From CAIQIA01 sp945861105 (GTDB taxonomy: Bacteria > Cyanobacteriota > Cyanobacteriia > PCC-6307 > Cyanobiaceae): a stretch of DNA of 64,000 bases. The position numbers and the translations under genes were made by a program. The stretch spans positions 1 to 64,000 of the forward strand of contig CANLCC010000011.1 in the NCBI GenBank assembly GCA_947488815.1, written 5' to 3'. Shown here piece after piece: positions 22,794-33,256 of this stretch. A model generated the notes under the pieces. It saw only the letters and a program-made list of their open reading frames with translations. It ran no database searches and was not told where the DNA came from. The first letter of the stretch is position 1. Each line of letters opens with the position of its first letter.

Positions 22794-23162
22794 TCAGTCC
22801 TCCGACTCGTCTTCGGCACCGACGGGCACGAGGCGGATCTGCTTGCGTCCCAGCTTGATCTCGAATTCATCGCCGGGCTGCAGGTTGAGCAGGGCGGTGT
22901 AGGCCTTGCCGATCAGCAGATTGCCATTGCCCTGCACGGTGGCCGTGTAGGACAGCTTGCGGCCCACCTTGCCGGAGCCCTGGCCACCGGCCTGGAGATC
23001 AACGCCCTTGGCCTCGAGCAGGGCCTCGTAGAAGGCTGTGAAGTTGAGGCGTTCACCACCGTCCTTCTTGGTGGAGACATAACCGCAGCCGCGAACGATC
23101 TCGGATTTACCGAGATCGCCCAGCTCCTTCACCTTGGCGAGCAGATCAGACCCGGTGAGCAT
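22794..23162 (-). CDS. Cyanobacterial AbrB-family transcriptional regulator (cyAbrB), copy 2
   Basis: From ATG 23162 the product is 122 residues: MLTGSDLLAKVKELGDLGKS, CGYVSTKKDGGERLNFTAFY, an extended Gly-rich linker (AGGQGSGKVG), then GNLLIGKAYTALLNLQPGDE and IKLGRKQIRLVP. It differs from copy 1 at about 25 positions, concentrated in the linker and the early N terminus. Cyanobacteria usually carry two cyAbrB paralogues with partly opposed roles in carbon/nitrogen regulation; here both lie within 21 kb. Longer in-frame starts exist upstream but precede the conserved region. Confidence 0.92.
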   Translation of the reverse strand: MLTGSDLLAKVKELGDLGKSEIVRGCGYVSTKKDGGERLNFTAFYEALLEAKGVDLQAGGQGSGKVGRKLSYTATVQGNGNLLIGKAYTALLNLQPGDEFEIKLGRKQIRLVPVGAEDESED

Positions 23163-23269
23163 GACCGATGACCACAACATCGCCTGAATTGCAGCGCAGG
23201 ACAGCCAATGCGCAAGGGTGGGGCACCACGGGCTGGCATGCTGGACAGATCCCCATCCGTCCCCGGGCC

Positions 23270-23524
23270 ATGGATGCCGATCTGCTGAGCGTGGCGTGGA
23301 ATCAACTCCAGGAGGCCGCCTTCCTGTGGCTGAGTGATGTGCCGATCTCCCTGGCCCTGCGGGAGGAACTGCGGCAGCGCATGGCCCTCTGCAGTCCGGC
23401 CGAACTTGCGGCCTTCGGAGCACGGCTGCGGCCCCTGCTCAGTGACAGCCACCATGTGCAGAATTTCATGGATGGCCTGCTCACTCCCCTGGGCGGCACC
23501 CCCGAAGCCGCACCAAACTGCTGA
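23270..23524 (+). CDS. Small protein of unknown function
   Basis: From ATG 23270 the product is 84 residues, MDADLLSVAWNQLQEAAFLW and LSDVPISLALREELRQRMAL, with a helical body and HHVQNFMDGLL near the end. An in-frame ATG at 23168 would add 34 residues lying over the cyAbrB promoter and is less likely. No domain is recognised. It precedes the cupin gene by 23 bases on the same strand. Confidence 0.6.
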   Translation: MDADLLSVAWNQLQEAAFLWLSDVPISLALREELRQRMALCSPAELAAFGARLRPLLSDSHHVQNFMDGLLTPLGGTPEAAPNC

Positions 23525-23547
23525 GGGCCCTCCCCGCCAGCCCTTCC

Positions 23548-23922
23548 GTGAGTTCCTCCCCGATGCCCGCACCCCAGCGCCATGGGCGGCCCTGGGGGTG
23601 GTACGAGACGGTCCTCGTCGACGGGGGCTACCTGATCAAACGTCTCTGGATCGAGCCCGGGCAACGGCTCTCCCTCCAGCGGCACCGCCACCGCGAAGAA
23701 CACTGGGTGGTGGTGGCCGGCGGAGGCGAGCTGCACCTCGACGGGCGCGAGGCGCCGCTGCAGATGGGCCAGAGCGTCCACATCCCTATGGGGGCCGTGC
23801 ATCGGGCGACCGCCGGCGGGGCAGGGCTGCTGATCGTGGAGGTGCAGCGGGGCGAGCACCTGAGTGAGGACGACATCGAACGGTTATCGGACGATTACGG
23901 TCGGGCCGACCCAGCGTGGTAA
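23548..23922 (+). CDS. Cupin of the mannose-6-phosphate isomerase type II C-terminal family
   Basis: The 124-residue protein begins at GTG 23548 and holds the PMI-type cupin: RPWGWYETVLVDGGYLIKRL, QRLSLQRHRHREEHWVVVAG, GELHLDGREAPLQMGQSVHI and PMGAVHRATAGG. The HRHREEHW motif and the later His of VHRA supply the metal ligands of cupin motifs 1 and 2. In bifunctional enzymes this domain follows a GDP-mannose pyrophosphorylase; here it stands alone. Phosphomannose isomerisation or a related sugar-phosphate role is likely. Confidence 0.85.
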   Translation: MSSSPMPAPQRHGRPWGWYETVLVDGGYLIKRLWIEPGQRLSLQRHRHREEHWVVVAGGGELHLDGREAPLQMGQSVHIPMGAVHRATAGGAGLLIVEVQRGEHLSEDDIERLSDDYGRADPAW

Positions 23923-24047
23923 GATCAAAAAGTTGAACTTCCGCCTGGTGAGGGCGAGGCAGAGCGTCACCAAGCGCAAACAACGGAGATCTGCATCGGA
24001 GTGACCCTCCGGCGTTGCTTCGCTGGCGCTCCGGTGAAAGGGACCGT
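23920..24047 (+). promoter_or_regulatory. Leader region of the DEAD-box helicase gene
   Basis: Between the cupin gene and the helicase start lies a stretch with a -10-like TAAGAT (23920-23925), an A-rich tract and GC-rich repeats able to pair (CGGAG, CTCCG and TCCGG segments around 23997-24034). Cyanobacterial cold-shock helicase genes commonly have long regulated leaders, so 5'-UTR control is plausible here. A 23-residue basic open frame lies inside it and is listed separately. Confidence 0.4.
23933..24004 (+). CDS. Possible leader peptide upstream of the DEAD-box helicase
   Basis: A TTG-started frame encodes 23 residues, with LVRARQSVTKRKQRRSASE as its C-terminal part. About ten of 23 residues are Arg or Lys, and it ends at TGA 24002-24004, 44 bases before the helicase start. 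No Shine-Dalgarno sequence is evident and no ATG or GTG start precedes the whole frame (GTG 23948 is internal). It could be a translated upstream peptide involved in helicase control, or only part of the untranslated leader. Confidence 0.25.
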   Translation: MNFRLVRARQSVTKRKQRRSASE

Positions 24048-25808
<1,761 letters not shown>

Positions 25809-25829
25809 TCCTCACCTGCCCCCTGCCCC

Positions 25830-25858
25830 CTGACAGACGGTGGCCCCATCGGTTAGAT
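25830..25858 (+). promoter_or_regulatory. Sigma-70-type promoter of the small secreted-protein gene
   Basis: CTGACA (25830-25835) and TTAGAT (25853-25858) are separated by exactly 17 bases, and the ATG of the next gene is 24 bases beyond the -10 box. This is one of the two best promoter matches in the window. Confidence 0.5.
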
Positions 25859-25881
25859 CCTGGGCATCTCTCCAAACCCTG

Positions 25882-26175
25882 ATGCTGCCCAATCGGGCCA
25901 TGGCCGCCCTGGTCCTCCCAGCTGCCCTGCTGCTGGGGGGCACCCCTGCCCGGACCCTGCCGTCCACGGATGGGGAGGATCTGATCCAGCGTCTGTGCCT
26001 GGCCGGGTTTCAGCGGGCCTTTGACGAGGCTGGCGAACGGCCACCGGTGGGCATGGGAGCCTTCACCTGTCGCTGCCTTGTGCAGCGGATCCAGGATGGT
26101 CAGGGGCTCTCACCGGCCCGGGAGCAGTGCACCACGGAAGCCAGCCGCCGCTTCCGGGTGCTGATGAAGGGCTGA
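25882..26175 (+). CDS. Small secreted protein with four cysteines, unknown function
   Basis: The 97-residue product begins with a signal peptide (MLPNRAMAALVLPAALLLGG, cleavage near residue 26). The mature part is helical with Cys in IQRLCLAGF, AFTCRCLVQRI and REQCTTEA, spaced to form two disulfides in an oxidising compartment. A well-placed promoter precedes it. Short secreted proteins of this style are common in cyanobacteria and mostly uncharacterised; no family name is assigned. Confidence 0.65.
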   Translation: MLPNRAMAALVLPAALLLGGTPARTLPSTDGEDLIQRLCLAGFQRAFDEAGERPPVGMGAFTCRCLVQRIQDGQGLSPAREQCTTEASRRFRVLMKG

Positions 26176-26326
26176 GGTCCTGCACGGCCACGGTCGCTGG
26201 CACCGCCAGTACACAGGCCTTTTCGAGCACCGGATCGCTCAGGAGCAGGTCAAATCGGTCATGAATCTCCAGCTCCCCATCGGCATCCCAGCTGAGCACC
26301 CAGGGGAGCGGCGCACGGTCGGCCAT
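26063..26326 (-). CDS. Possible small gene convergent with the secreted-protein gene
   Basis: From ATG 26326 the frame reads MADRAPLPWVLSWDADGELE, then IHDRFDLLLSDPVLEKACVL and AVPATVAVQDLS. This first half lies outside any other gene and has protein-like composition. The second half is antisense to the 25882-26175 gene and looks like shadow sequence. It may be a real short gene with an overlapping tail, or a truncated remnant. No family is recognised. Confidence 0.35.
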   Translation of the reverse strand: MADRAPLPWVLSWDADGELEIHDRFDLLLSDPVLEKACVLAVPATVAVQDLSPSSAPGSGGWLPWCTAPGPVRAPDHPGSAAQGSDR

Positions 26327-26420
26327 GGCGTCACCTGCAAGGTCAGAGTTTGCTGACAATCTCACATTCGCTTTGGGATCGCGCGCTTTTCAGACTTCCT
26401 CAAGATCATTGTGAAGTCCT

Positions 26421-26717
26421 GTGGCCTTGTCCCTCCCCCTGGGCCGAACCCTGCTGGTGCTGCCGCTGGCCCTGCTGCTGCCGCTGGTGGTCGCGCCCCC
26501 CCTCCGCGCCGGGTCGGTGACGGCCGAATCCATCTGGGATCAGGGCAACGCCCTCGAGCGCGCCCGCAGCCAGCTGCCTGCCGACGCCCGCGAGACCGGA
26601 CACCGCTGTCAGGTGCTGCAGGTGCGCAACGACCTGCGCTACCGCTGCTCTGTCGAATTCAGCACCGATCCGGCCCCCCCCACCGCCACCGACAATGGCG
26701 ACGGATCCCAGCCCTGA
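26421..26717 (+). CDS. Small secreted protein, unknown function
   Basis: The 98-residue product starts at GTG 26421 with a signal peptide (LGRTLLVLPLALLLPLVVAP, then PLRAG). The mature region carries AESIWDQGNALERARSQLPA and RCQVLQVRNDLRYRCSVEFS with a pair of Cys about a dozen residues apart. No domain is recognised. The ABC exporter gene begins 20 bases downstream on the same strand. Confidence 0.65.
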   Translation: MALSLPLGRTLLVLPLALLLPLVVAPPLRAGSVTAESIWDQGNALERARSQLPADARETGHRCQVLQVRNDLRYRCSVEFSTDPAPPTATDNGDGSQP

Positions 26718-26737
26718 AGGCAGATCCACCCGCCGCC

Positions 26738-28522
<1,785 letters not shown>

Positions 28523-28575
28523 ACCTCACTGATCTGATCTGATCCCGCGCCCCACCCCGGGGAGTCGCCGAGCCG

Positions 28576-29241
28576 ATGACGCTGAACCTGCCTCCCTACG
28601 AAGCCCTGCCGCCACCGCCTGACGACCGGCGGTCACTGCTGGAGGTGCCCGTGGCGGCCCTGCGGCCCACCCAGCTCTGCGTCGGCCTGGCCGAAGTGCG
28701 CCAGCGGCAGCGCGACTTTGCCGCCGATGATGCCGACGAGCGTCGCCGCTACCTGCGCCGCAAACCGGTGCCGCTGGTGCAGGCCGCCGACGGCCTGTTC
28801 TGGATGGTCGACCGGCACCATCGCTTGCGGGCCCTGCTCGAGATTGACCCCGGTGCCACCGCCTGGGGCTATCCGGTCCTGGAGGTGCCCGCCGGTGGTC
28901 CCGAGGTGGTGCTCCCCCTGCTGGCCCGCCGGGGTTGGCTGTACCTGCACGACGGCCGCGGCCGCGGGCCCCTGGCACCCGCCAGCCTGCCGGCGGGGTT
29001 GGGCCAGCTGCAGGACGATCCCTACCGCAGCCTGGTCTGGAAGCTCAAGCAGGAGGGGGTGATCGACGCGGCACCACTGATCCCGTTCCACGAGTTCCGC
29101 TGGGGGGCCTGGCTGCGCCGTCGCTCGCTGCCGCCTTTCCAGTCCCATTGCCTGGAGCCCGCCCTGCCCGCCGCCCGCACCTACGCCCGTTCCGCCGCCG
29201 CCTCGGTGCTGGCGGGCTGGCGGGGGGCCGCCCGCGACTGA
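28576..29241 (+). CDS. ParB-like nuclease-fold protein (ParBc_2 type)
   Basis: The 221-residue protein has a ParB/sulfiredoxin-like core: LEVPVAALRPTQLCVGLAEV, YLRRKPVPLVQAADGLFWMV, then DRHHRLRALLEIDPGA, which is the GxxR/ERHR-like signature of the ParBc_2 family. A C-terminal region has DDPYRSLVWKLKQEGVI and FHEFRWGAWLRRRSLPP. No HTH DNA-binding domain follows, so it is not a chromosome-partitioning ParB. Family members have unknown roles, with CTPase or nucleotide-binding activity possible by fold. Confidence 0.75.
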   Translation: MTLNLPPYEALPPPPDDRRSLLEVPVAALRPTQLCVGLAEVRQRQRDFAADDADERRRYLRRKPVPLVQAADGLFWMVDRHHRLRALLEIDPGATAWGYPVLEVPAGGPEVVLPLLARRGWLYLHDGRGRGPLAPASLPAGLGQLQDDPYRSLVWKLKQEGVIDAAPLIPFHEFRWGAWLRRRSLPPFQSHCLEPALPAARTYARSAAASVLAGWRGAARD

Positions 29242-29293
29242 GGCGGCCATCCGTACTCCACGGGCCTCGAAGGCGCCGGTCGGCTTCCATACC

Positions 29294-29608
29294 ATGACGC
29301 CAGATCCCGATCAGTCCATGGCCGAACGCCCAGAGTTCGACGTTCCTGATGCCATCAGCTACCAGCGTCTGCGCCGTCATCTCGCCCATGCCTCCCCCGA
29401 CCCGGTGCCATCCCCGGCGGACAACCCGGCCCTCGATGAGCTGCTGCGTCGCTACGCCGAGGTGAGCCAGGAGCTGCTGAAGCAGCTGCAGGCGGTGCAG
29501 CAGGGCGCCGACGCCGGACGCCGCGGCGACCGTCAACTCATGGCCCTCGGCGCGCTGGGGGCCCATGTGCAGATGGGGCTGATGGCCCTCAGGGGTTGCC
29601 AGAACTGA
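29294..29608 (+). CDS. Small soluble helical protein of unknown function
   Basis: The 104-residue protein begins near ATG 29294 (a later ATG at 29318 is possible) and reads FDVPDAISYQRLRRHLAHAS, then ALDELLRRYAEVSQELLKQL and DRQLMALGALGAHVQMGLMA. It is mostly helical. No known domain is recognised. It lies between the ParB-like and LCP-family genes on the same strand. Confidence 0.6.
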   Translation: MTPDPDQSMAERPEFDVPDAISYQRLRRHLAHASPDPVPSPADNPALDELLRRYAEVSQELLKQLQAVQQGADAGRRGDRQLMALGALGAHVQMGLMALRGCQN

Positions 29609-29744
29609 GGTCTGAGGATCCGGGAGTGGCGACAGTCGACGAACCGCCTGTGGGGGGCTGACGCGCAGCGGCGGCCCGCCTATGTGTTGAACGCCACCGA
29701 GACCCTGTTGTCCCGCGGCGATACTGCCCCCTCCTTTTCCGGTG

Positions 29745-30635
29745 ATGCCCCGGCCTGTGCCGTCCCCCGTCCCCACCCCCACCCGCCGCGGCAGCCGCCG
29801 GCAGCCACGCAGTCATCGCCCTTCGCTGGTGCTGCCACTCCTGGGCACCATGGTGGTTGGGGTGCTGTTCGGCGCCTTTCTGCTGGACCCCCTGCTGCGG
29901 TCGCTGGCCGGGCTGTTGCCGGGCGGAGCGGCCGCGCTGGTGCTGCCCTCGGCCCTGCCCCAGGAGGTGCTGGTGCTGGGCACCGATGCCTCGGGCCAGC
30001 TGACCGACGTGATGGCGATCCTGCATCTCGAGGGCAACCGCGTGCGGCTGGTGCAGATCCCCCGCGACACCTACATCGACTCACCCACCTACGGCGTCAC
30101 CAAGGCCAACGGCCTGCTGGCCCTGGGCGGCCCCCATGCGGTCGAAGAGGAAGTGGGCCGTCTGGTGGGCCGGCCGGTGCGCCACCACCTGCTGATCAAC
30201 CTGGCCACCCTGAAGCAGCTGGGTGATGCCGTCGGCGGCCTCGACATCAACGTTTCCAAACCGCTGTATTACAACGACAACAGCCAGGGTCTGCACATCG
30301 ACCTGCCGGCGGGGCCCCAACGCCTGAGCGGCGAACAGCTGGAGGGCTTCCTGCGTTTCCGCCATGACGAGGACGGTGACCTGGGACGGATGGACCGCCA
30401 GCGGCTGGCGGTGGCGGCCCTGATGCGACGCCTGGGCCAGCCGGATCTGCTCCCCCGGCTCCCGGCCCTGCTGGCGGCCACCGGCGGGAAGCTCGCCACT
30501 GATCTCAACCCCGTCCAGCTGGCGGCCCTGGCCAGTGCTGTTGCCGGCCGGGAACTGGTGCCATCGCGGATCCCCGGCCATGCGGGCTACCTCGACGGCA
30601 TCAGTTACTGGTTTGTGGGCCAGGAACCCCGCTGA
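29745..30635 (+). CDS. LytR-CpsA-Psr (LCP) family protein
   Basis: The 296-residue protein has a basic, proline-rich N-terminal tail, one membrane helix (LVLPLLGTMVVGVLFGAFLL, about 29-50) and an extracytoplasmic LCP domain. Signatures are LVLGTDASGQLTDVMAILHL, VQIPRDTYID, TKANGLLALGG, LGDAVGGLDINVS and FLRFRHDEDGDLGRMDRQR with the conserved arginines. LCP enzymes transfer undecaprenyl-linked polysaccharides to peptidoglycan or other acceptors. In cyanobacteria this suggests a role in cell-wall polysaccharide attachment. GTG 29742 is an equivalent start one codon earlier. Confidence 0.88.
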   Translation: MPRPVPSPVPTPTRRGSRRQPRSHRPSLVLPLLGTMVVGVLFGAFLLDPLLRSLAGLLPGGAAALVLPSALPQEVLVLGTDASGQLTDVMAILHLEGNRVRLVQIPRDTYIDSPTYGVTKANGLLALGGPHAVEEEVGRLVGRPVRHHLLINLATLKQLGDAVGGLDINVSKPLYYNDNSQGLHIDLPAGPQRLSGEQLEGFLRFRHDEDGDLGRMDRQRLAVAALMRRLGQPDLLPRLPALLAATGGKLATDLNPVQLAALASAVAGRELVPSRIPGHAGYLDGISYWFVGQEPR

Positions 30636-30710
30636 CCCCGCACGCCATTACCCCTCCTTAACCAGTGAGCCGGCCCAGGGGGGCAACCTGATGGCAGTGC
30701 TTTCGCCGCC

Positions 30711-30896
30711 ATGACTGCATCACCACAGCAGCCCGGTCACCGGTCCGTTGTCGATGAAGCGCTCAAACAACGGCTGCGCAACCAGCCCCGCCGGGATCAA
30801 TGGATCGACGACAGCCCCCGGGTGGCTCCAGCGGACGATCCCGACGACGGCCATCCGCTCGAGCTGCGGGGCCGCGGCCTGCGCAGCGACCGCTGA
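30711..30896 (+). CDS. Very small charged protein, unknown function
   Basis: The 61-residue frame reads MTASPQQPGHRSVVDEALKQ, then RLRNQPRRDQWIDDSPRVAP and an acidic/basic tail. It starts at a plain ATG and ends six bases before the MarC gene, which suggests co-transcription. It has no hydrophobic segment and no known domain. Its shortness makes it uncertain. Confidence 0.45.
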   Translation: MTASPQQPGHRSVVDEALKQRLRNQPRRDQWIDDSPRVAPADDPDDGHPLELRGRGLRSDR

Positions 30897-30902
30897 TCTC
30901 CC

Positions 30903-31559
30903 ATGGGCCCGATCGGCACCGGTGAGGTCATGGACCTCACCAACACCGCCGTGGGGGTGCTGGCGGTCACCGATCCCATCGGCCTTGTTCCGGTGGTGCT
31001 GGCCGCGAGTGAGGGGGACCCGGAGCGGTTGCGCCGTCTCAGCCGACCGGCCTGCCTCACGTTCCTGGTCACCCTGCTGGCGTCCTGCTGGTTCGGCGCC
31101 GCAGTGCTGGAACTGTTCGCCATCAGCCTGGCGGCCTTCCGGATCGCCGGCGGCCTGATCCTGCTGCCCATGGGGCTGCAGATGCTCCAGGGTGAAACGG
31201 TGGGACTGCGGGAGCACCAGCCGGCCCACCGCAGCGAGAGCGACGCCTTCTACGCCGTGGTGCCCATCGGCATTCCGATCATGGCGGGCCCCGGCACCCT
31301 CTCCCTGGTGATCTCCCAGGCGCCCCAGGCGGTGCCCGGAAAACTGGCCCTCAGTGCCGTGCTGACCCTGATCGCCCTGGGGGTGTATCTGCTCCTGCGG
31401 GCCGCCCTGCCCCTCAGCCATTGGCTCGGTCCCCTGGCCATCGGGGTGCTCACCCGCCTGATGGGGGTGCTGCTGGCCGCCATCGCCATCGAACTGATGC
31501 TGGATGGCCTGCTCGAAACCTTTCCCGCCCTGGCCCGGGCCGCCGCCGGCAGCGGCTGA
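30903..31559 (+). CDS. MarC-family integral membrane protein
   Basis: The 218-residue protein has six predicted membrane segments with the duplicated MarC pattern: VLAVTDPIGLVPVVLA in the first half and VVPIGIPIMAGPGTLSLVIS in the second, both built around conserved Pro-Ile-Gly. Other segments include FLVTLLASCWFGAAVLELFA and RLMGVLLAAIAIELMLDGL. The family (also called UPF0056) was once linked to multiple antibiotic resistance, but its transport role is unproved. ATG 30930 (MDLTNT) is an alternative start. Confidence 0.88.
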   Translation: MGPIGTGEVMDLTNTAVGVLAVTDPIGLVPVVLAASEGDPERLRRLSRPACLTFLVTLLASCWFGAAVLELFAISLAAFRIAGGLILLPMGLQMLQGETVGLREHQPAHRSESDAFYAVVPIGIPIMAGPGTLSLVISQAPQAVPGKLALSAVLTLIALGVYLLLRAALPLSHWLGPLAIGVLTRLMGVLLAAIAIELMLDGLLETFPALARAAAGSG

Positions 31560-31587
31560 GGGCCTGCCGGGCGGGCACAATGAAGCC

Positions 31588-31803
31588 ATGGCCTCCACAG
31601 CGCCGACCCTCAAAGAGCGTCTGCGGCGCATCCGCCGGCAGGACTGTCTTGAAGCCATGGACCGGATGGTCGTGGTCCAGGCCTGGATCAACCGCGAATC
31701 CGTGTTCCTCTCCAAGCGGCTTGGCCTATGGGACTGGTCGGTCGACGGTCTGCCGGCCTGGCTCGTGGCCGAGCTTCAGGCGTCGGGCCTGCTGGAGATC
31801 TGA
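31588..31803 (+). CDS. Small helical protein of unknown function
   Basis: The 71-residue protein reads MASTAPTLKERLRRIRRQDC, then LEAMDRMVVVQAWINRESVF and WSVDGLPAWLVAELQASGLL. It has a basic N-terminal helix and a Trp-containing helical body without membrane character. The ATG at 31588 is chosen because the longer frame runs through the end of marC. Its last 28 bases overlap the convergent MgtC-like gene. Confidence 0.6.
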   Translation: MASTAPTLKERLRRIRRQDCLEAMDRMVVVQAWINRESVFLSKRLGLWDWSVDGLPAWLVAELQASGLLEI

Positions 31804-32234
31804 GCCGCTTCTCCCTCGCCACGGCGGCGCCACGACAGGGTGATCAGCGCCACAACAAGGGCCGAGCCGGCCAGAAACGCTGAACCTGCCGCCACCGTCA
31901 CCCCCAAGGCGGCGGTGAACCAGACCGCCGCTGCGCTGGTGAGCCCTCGCACCATCGGCCCGTCGTGGCCGCGGCGGTCGGGATCCACCAGAATCTCGCC
32001 GGCCCCCAGAAATCCGACCCCCGTGGCCACCCCCTGGATCGCCCGGCTGGCCGCATCGGGATGCCCCCCGGCCGCCAGGGCGAAGAGGCAGGCACTGAGG
32101 GCCACCAGCACATGCACCCGCACCCCCCCGGGGTGACGGTGGCCGGCATGGAGACGATTGACGCCCACCGCATAGCCGCAGAGCACCGCCAGGCCGAGGC
32201 GCAGCAGCTGTTCGGCATCCTGGGGAACCGGCAT
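31776..32234 (-). CDS. MgtC/SapB-family membrane protein
   Basis: From ATG 32234 the 152-residue product contains the MgtC/SapB core of four membrane segments: LRLGLAVLCGYAVGVNRLHA, VHVLVALSACLFALAAGG, GVATGVGFLGAGEILVD and LTSAAAVWFTAALGVTVAAG. The usual GLERE motif is replaced by GVNRLHAG, so the family acidic residue is missing. The well-known members modulate the F-type ATP synthase or respond to low magnesium, while the function of most others is unknown. The start is 65 bases from the divergent FUSC gene start. Confidence 0.8.
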   Translation of the reverse strand: MPVPQDAEQLLRLGLAVLCGYAVGVNRLHAGHRHPGGVRVHVLVALSACLFALAAGGHPDAASRAIQGVATGVGFLGAGEILVDPDRRGHDGPMVRGLTSAAAVWFTAALGVTVAAGSAFLAGSALVVALITLSWRRRGEGEAAQISSRPDA

Positions 32235-32299
32235 GGCCCGGCCGCGGCTGGGCCCATGCTGCGCCATAGGCTCCCCCCAGCTCCGCCTGCCCACGGCCC

Positions 32300-33256
32300 G
32301 TGGACCCCCAGCTGCTGCGCAACAGCCTGAGGCTGGCCGTGACCATTTTCCTGACCGCGGCCCTGGCGGTCTGGACTGAACGCATCGCCTACGTCTGGTA
32401 TCCGCTGCTGGCGGCGGTGGTGGTGGTGGATGACAACGACGACCGCACCGTCAAGGCCGCCTCCGCCCGGGTGCTCGGCACCCTGATGGGTGGCCTCGTG
32501 ACCTTTCTCGTTCACACCGTGATGAACGGCTGGGCCGGGGTGCTCGTGTCGCTGCTGCTGATGGTGCCTGTCCTGCGGCTCTTCGGCTGGCAATCGGGCC
32601 TCAGCACCGCCGGAGTGGTGAGCGTGATGTTCCTGATGATTCCGTCCCACGAGGCCCTGAACTGGAGCTACGCCTTCAACCGGGCCCTCGACACGTCGGT
32701 GGGCTGCCTGGTGGCCGTGGGGGTGGGCCTGCTGTTCTGGCCCCACAACAGCGACGCCGAGCGGCGGCAGATCGACACCGATCTGCGCCACAGCCTCGAC
32801 GAACAGCTGCGGGCCTACGGCCGCTGGCTGCAGGGTGACCAGCCCCAGCCCGCCCCCCTCAACCCGGCGCCGCTGAGCGCCAGTCTGCTGAAACTCGAAG
32901 AGCTGATCGCCGTGCAGCGCCACGGCCCCCAGCGGCAGCAGCGGCTGCTGCGCCCCTGGGAGCGGCGCCTGCTGGCCTGGCAGCAGGTGCTGTCCCACTG
33001 GGTGGCGTGGGAACGGTTGCTGCAGGAGCTGCCCCCCCTGCCCCCGGAGCGGGCCAGCCCCCTGGAGCGGGCGATCGAAGGCCTCACCGCCCAGCTCGGC
33101 GGTGAACGGCGGCGGCTGCCCACCCGCGACCCAGCCGCCTGGCAGGACCTGGCCAGCCGCAGCCGCTGGCCCCTGTTGCCCCTCCTGGCCGTGGCCGAGG
33201 AACTGCGAGCCCTGCAGGCCCATCTCGCGACCGTCGCCCGTCCGTTGCCGTGCTGA
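32300..33256 (+). CDS. FUSC (fusaric acid resistance-like) membrane protein, first of two
   Basis: The 318-residue protein starts at GTG 32300. Residues 1-155 hold about six membrane segments, with LRLAVTIFLTAALAVWTERI, YVWYPLLAAVVVVDDNDDRT and ARVLGTLMGGLVTFLVHTVM, the FUSC N-terminal pattern. The C-terminal half is a soluble helical domain rich in Leu, Arg and Gln. Related proteins form efflux systems for aromatic acids (AaeB, FusB). Its stop is overlapped by the start of a second FUSC gene. Confidence 0.8.
   Translation: MDPQLLRNSLRLAVTIFLTAALAVWTERIAYVWYPLLAAVVVVDDNDDRTVKAASARVLGTLMGGLVTFLVHTVMNGWAGVLVSLLLMVPVLRLFGWQSGLSTAGVVSVMFLMIPSHEALNWSYAFNRALDTSVGCLVAVGVGLLFWPHNSDAERRQIDTDLRHSLDEQLRAYGRWLQGDQPQPAPLNPAPLSASLLKLEELIAVQRHGPQRQQRLLRPWERRLLAWQQVLSHWVAWERLLQELPPLPPERASPLERAIEGLTAQLGGERRRLPTRDPAAWQDLASRSRWPLLPLLAVAEELRALQAHLATVARPLPC

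Noticed and set aside
28576..29241. Chromosome-partitioning ParB with a nearby origin
   Set aside because: There is no HTH or C-terminal dimer domain, no ParA gene and no parS-like palindrome nearby. The protein fits the short ParB-like nuclease-fold family.
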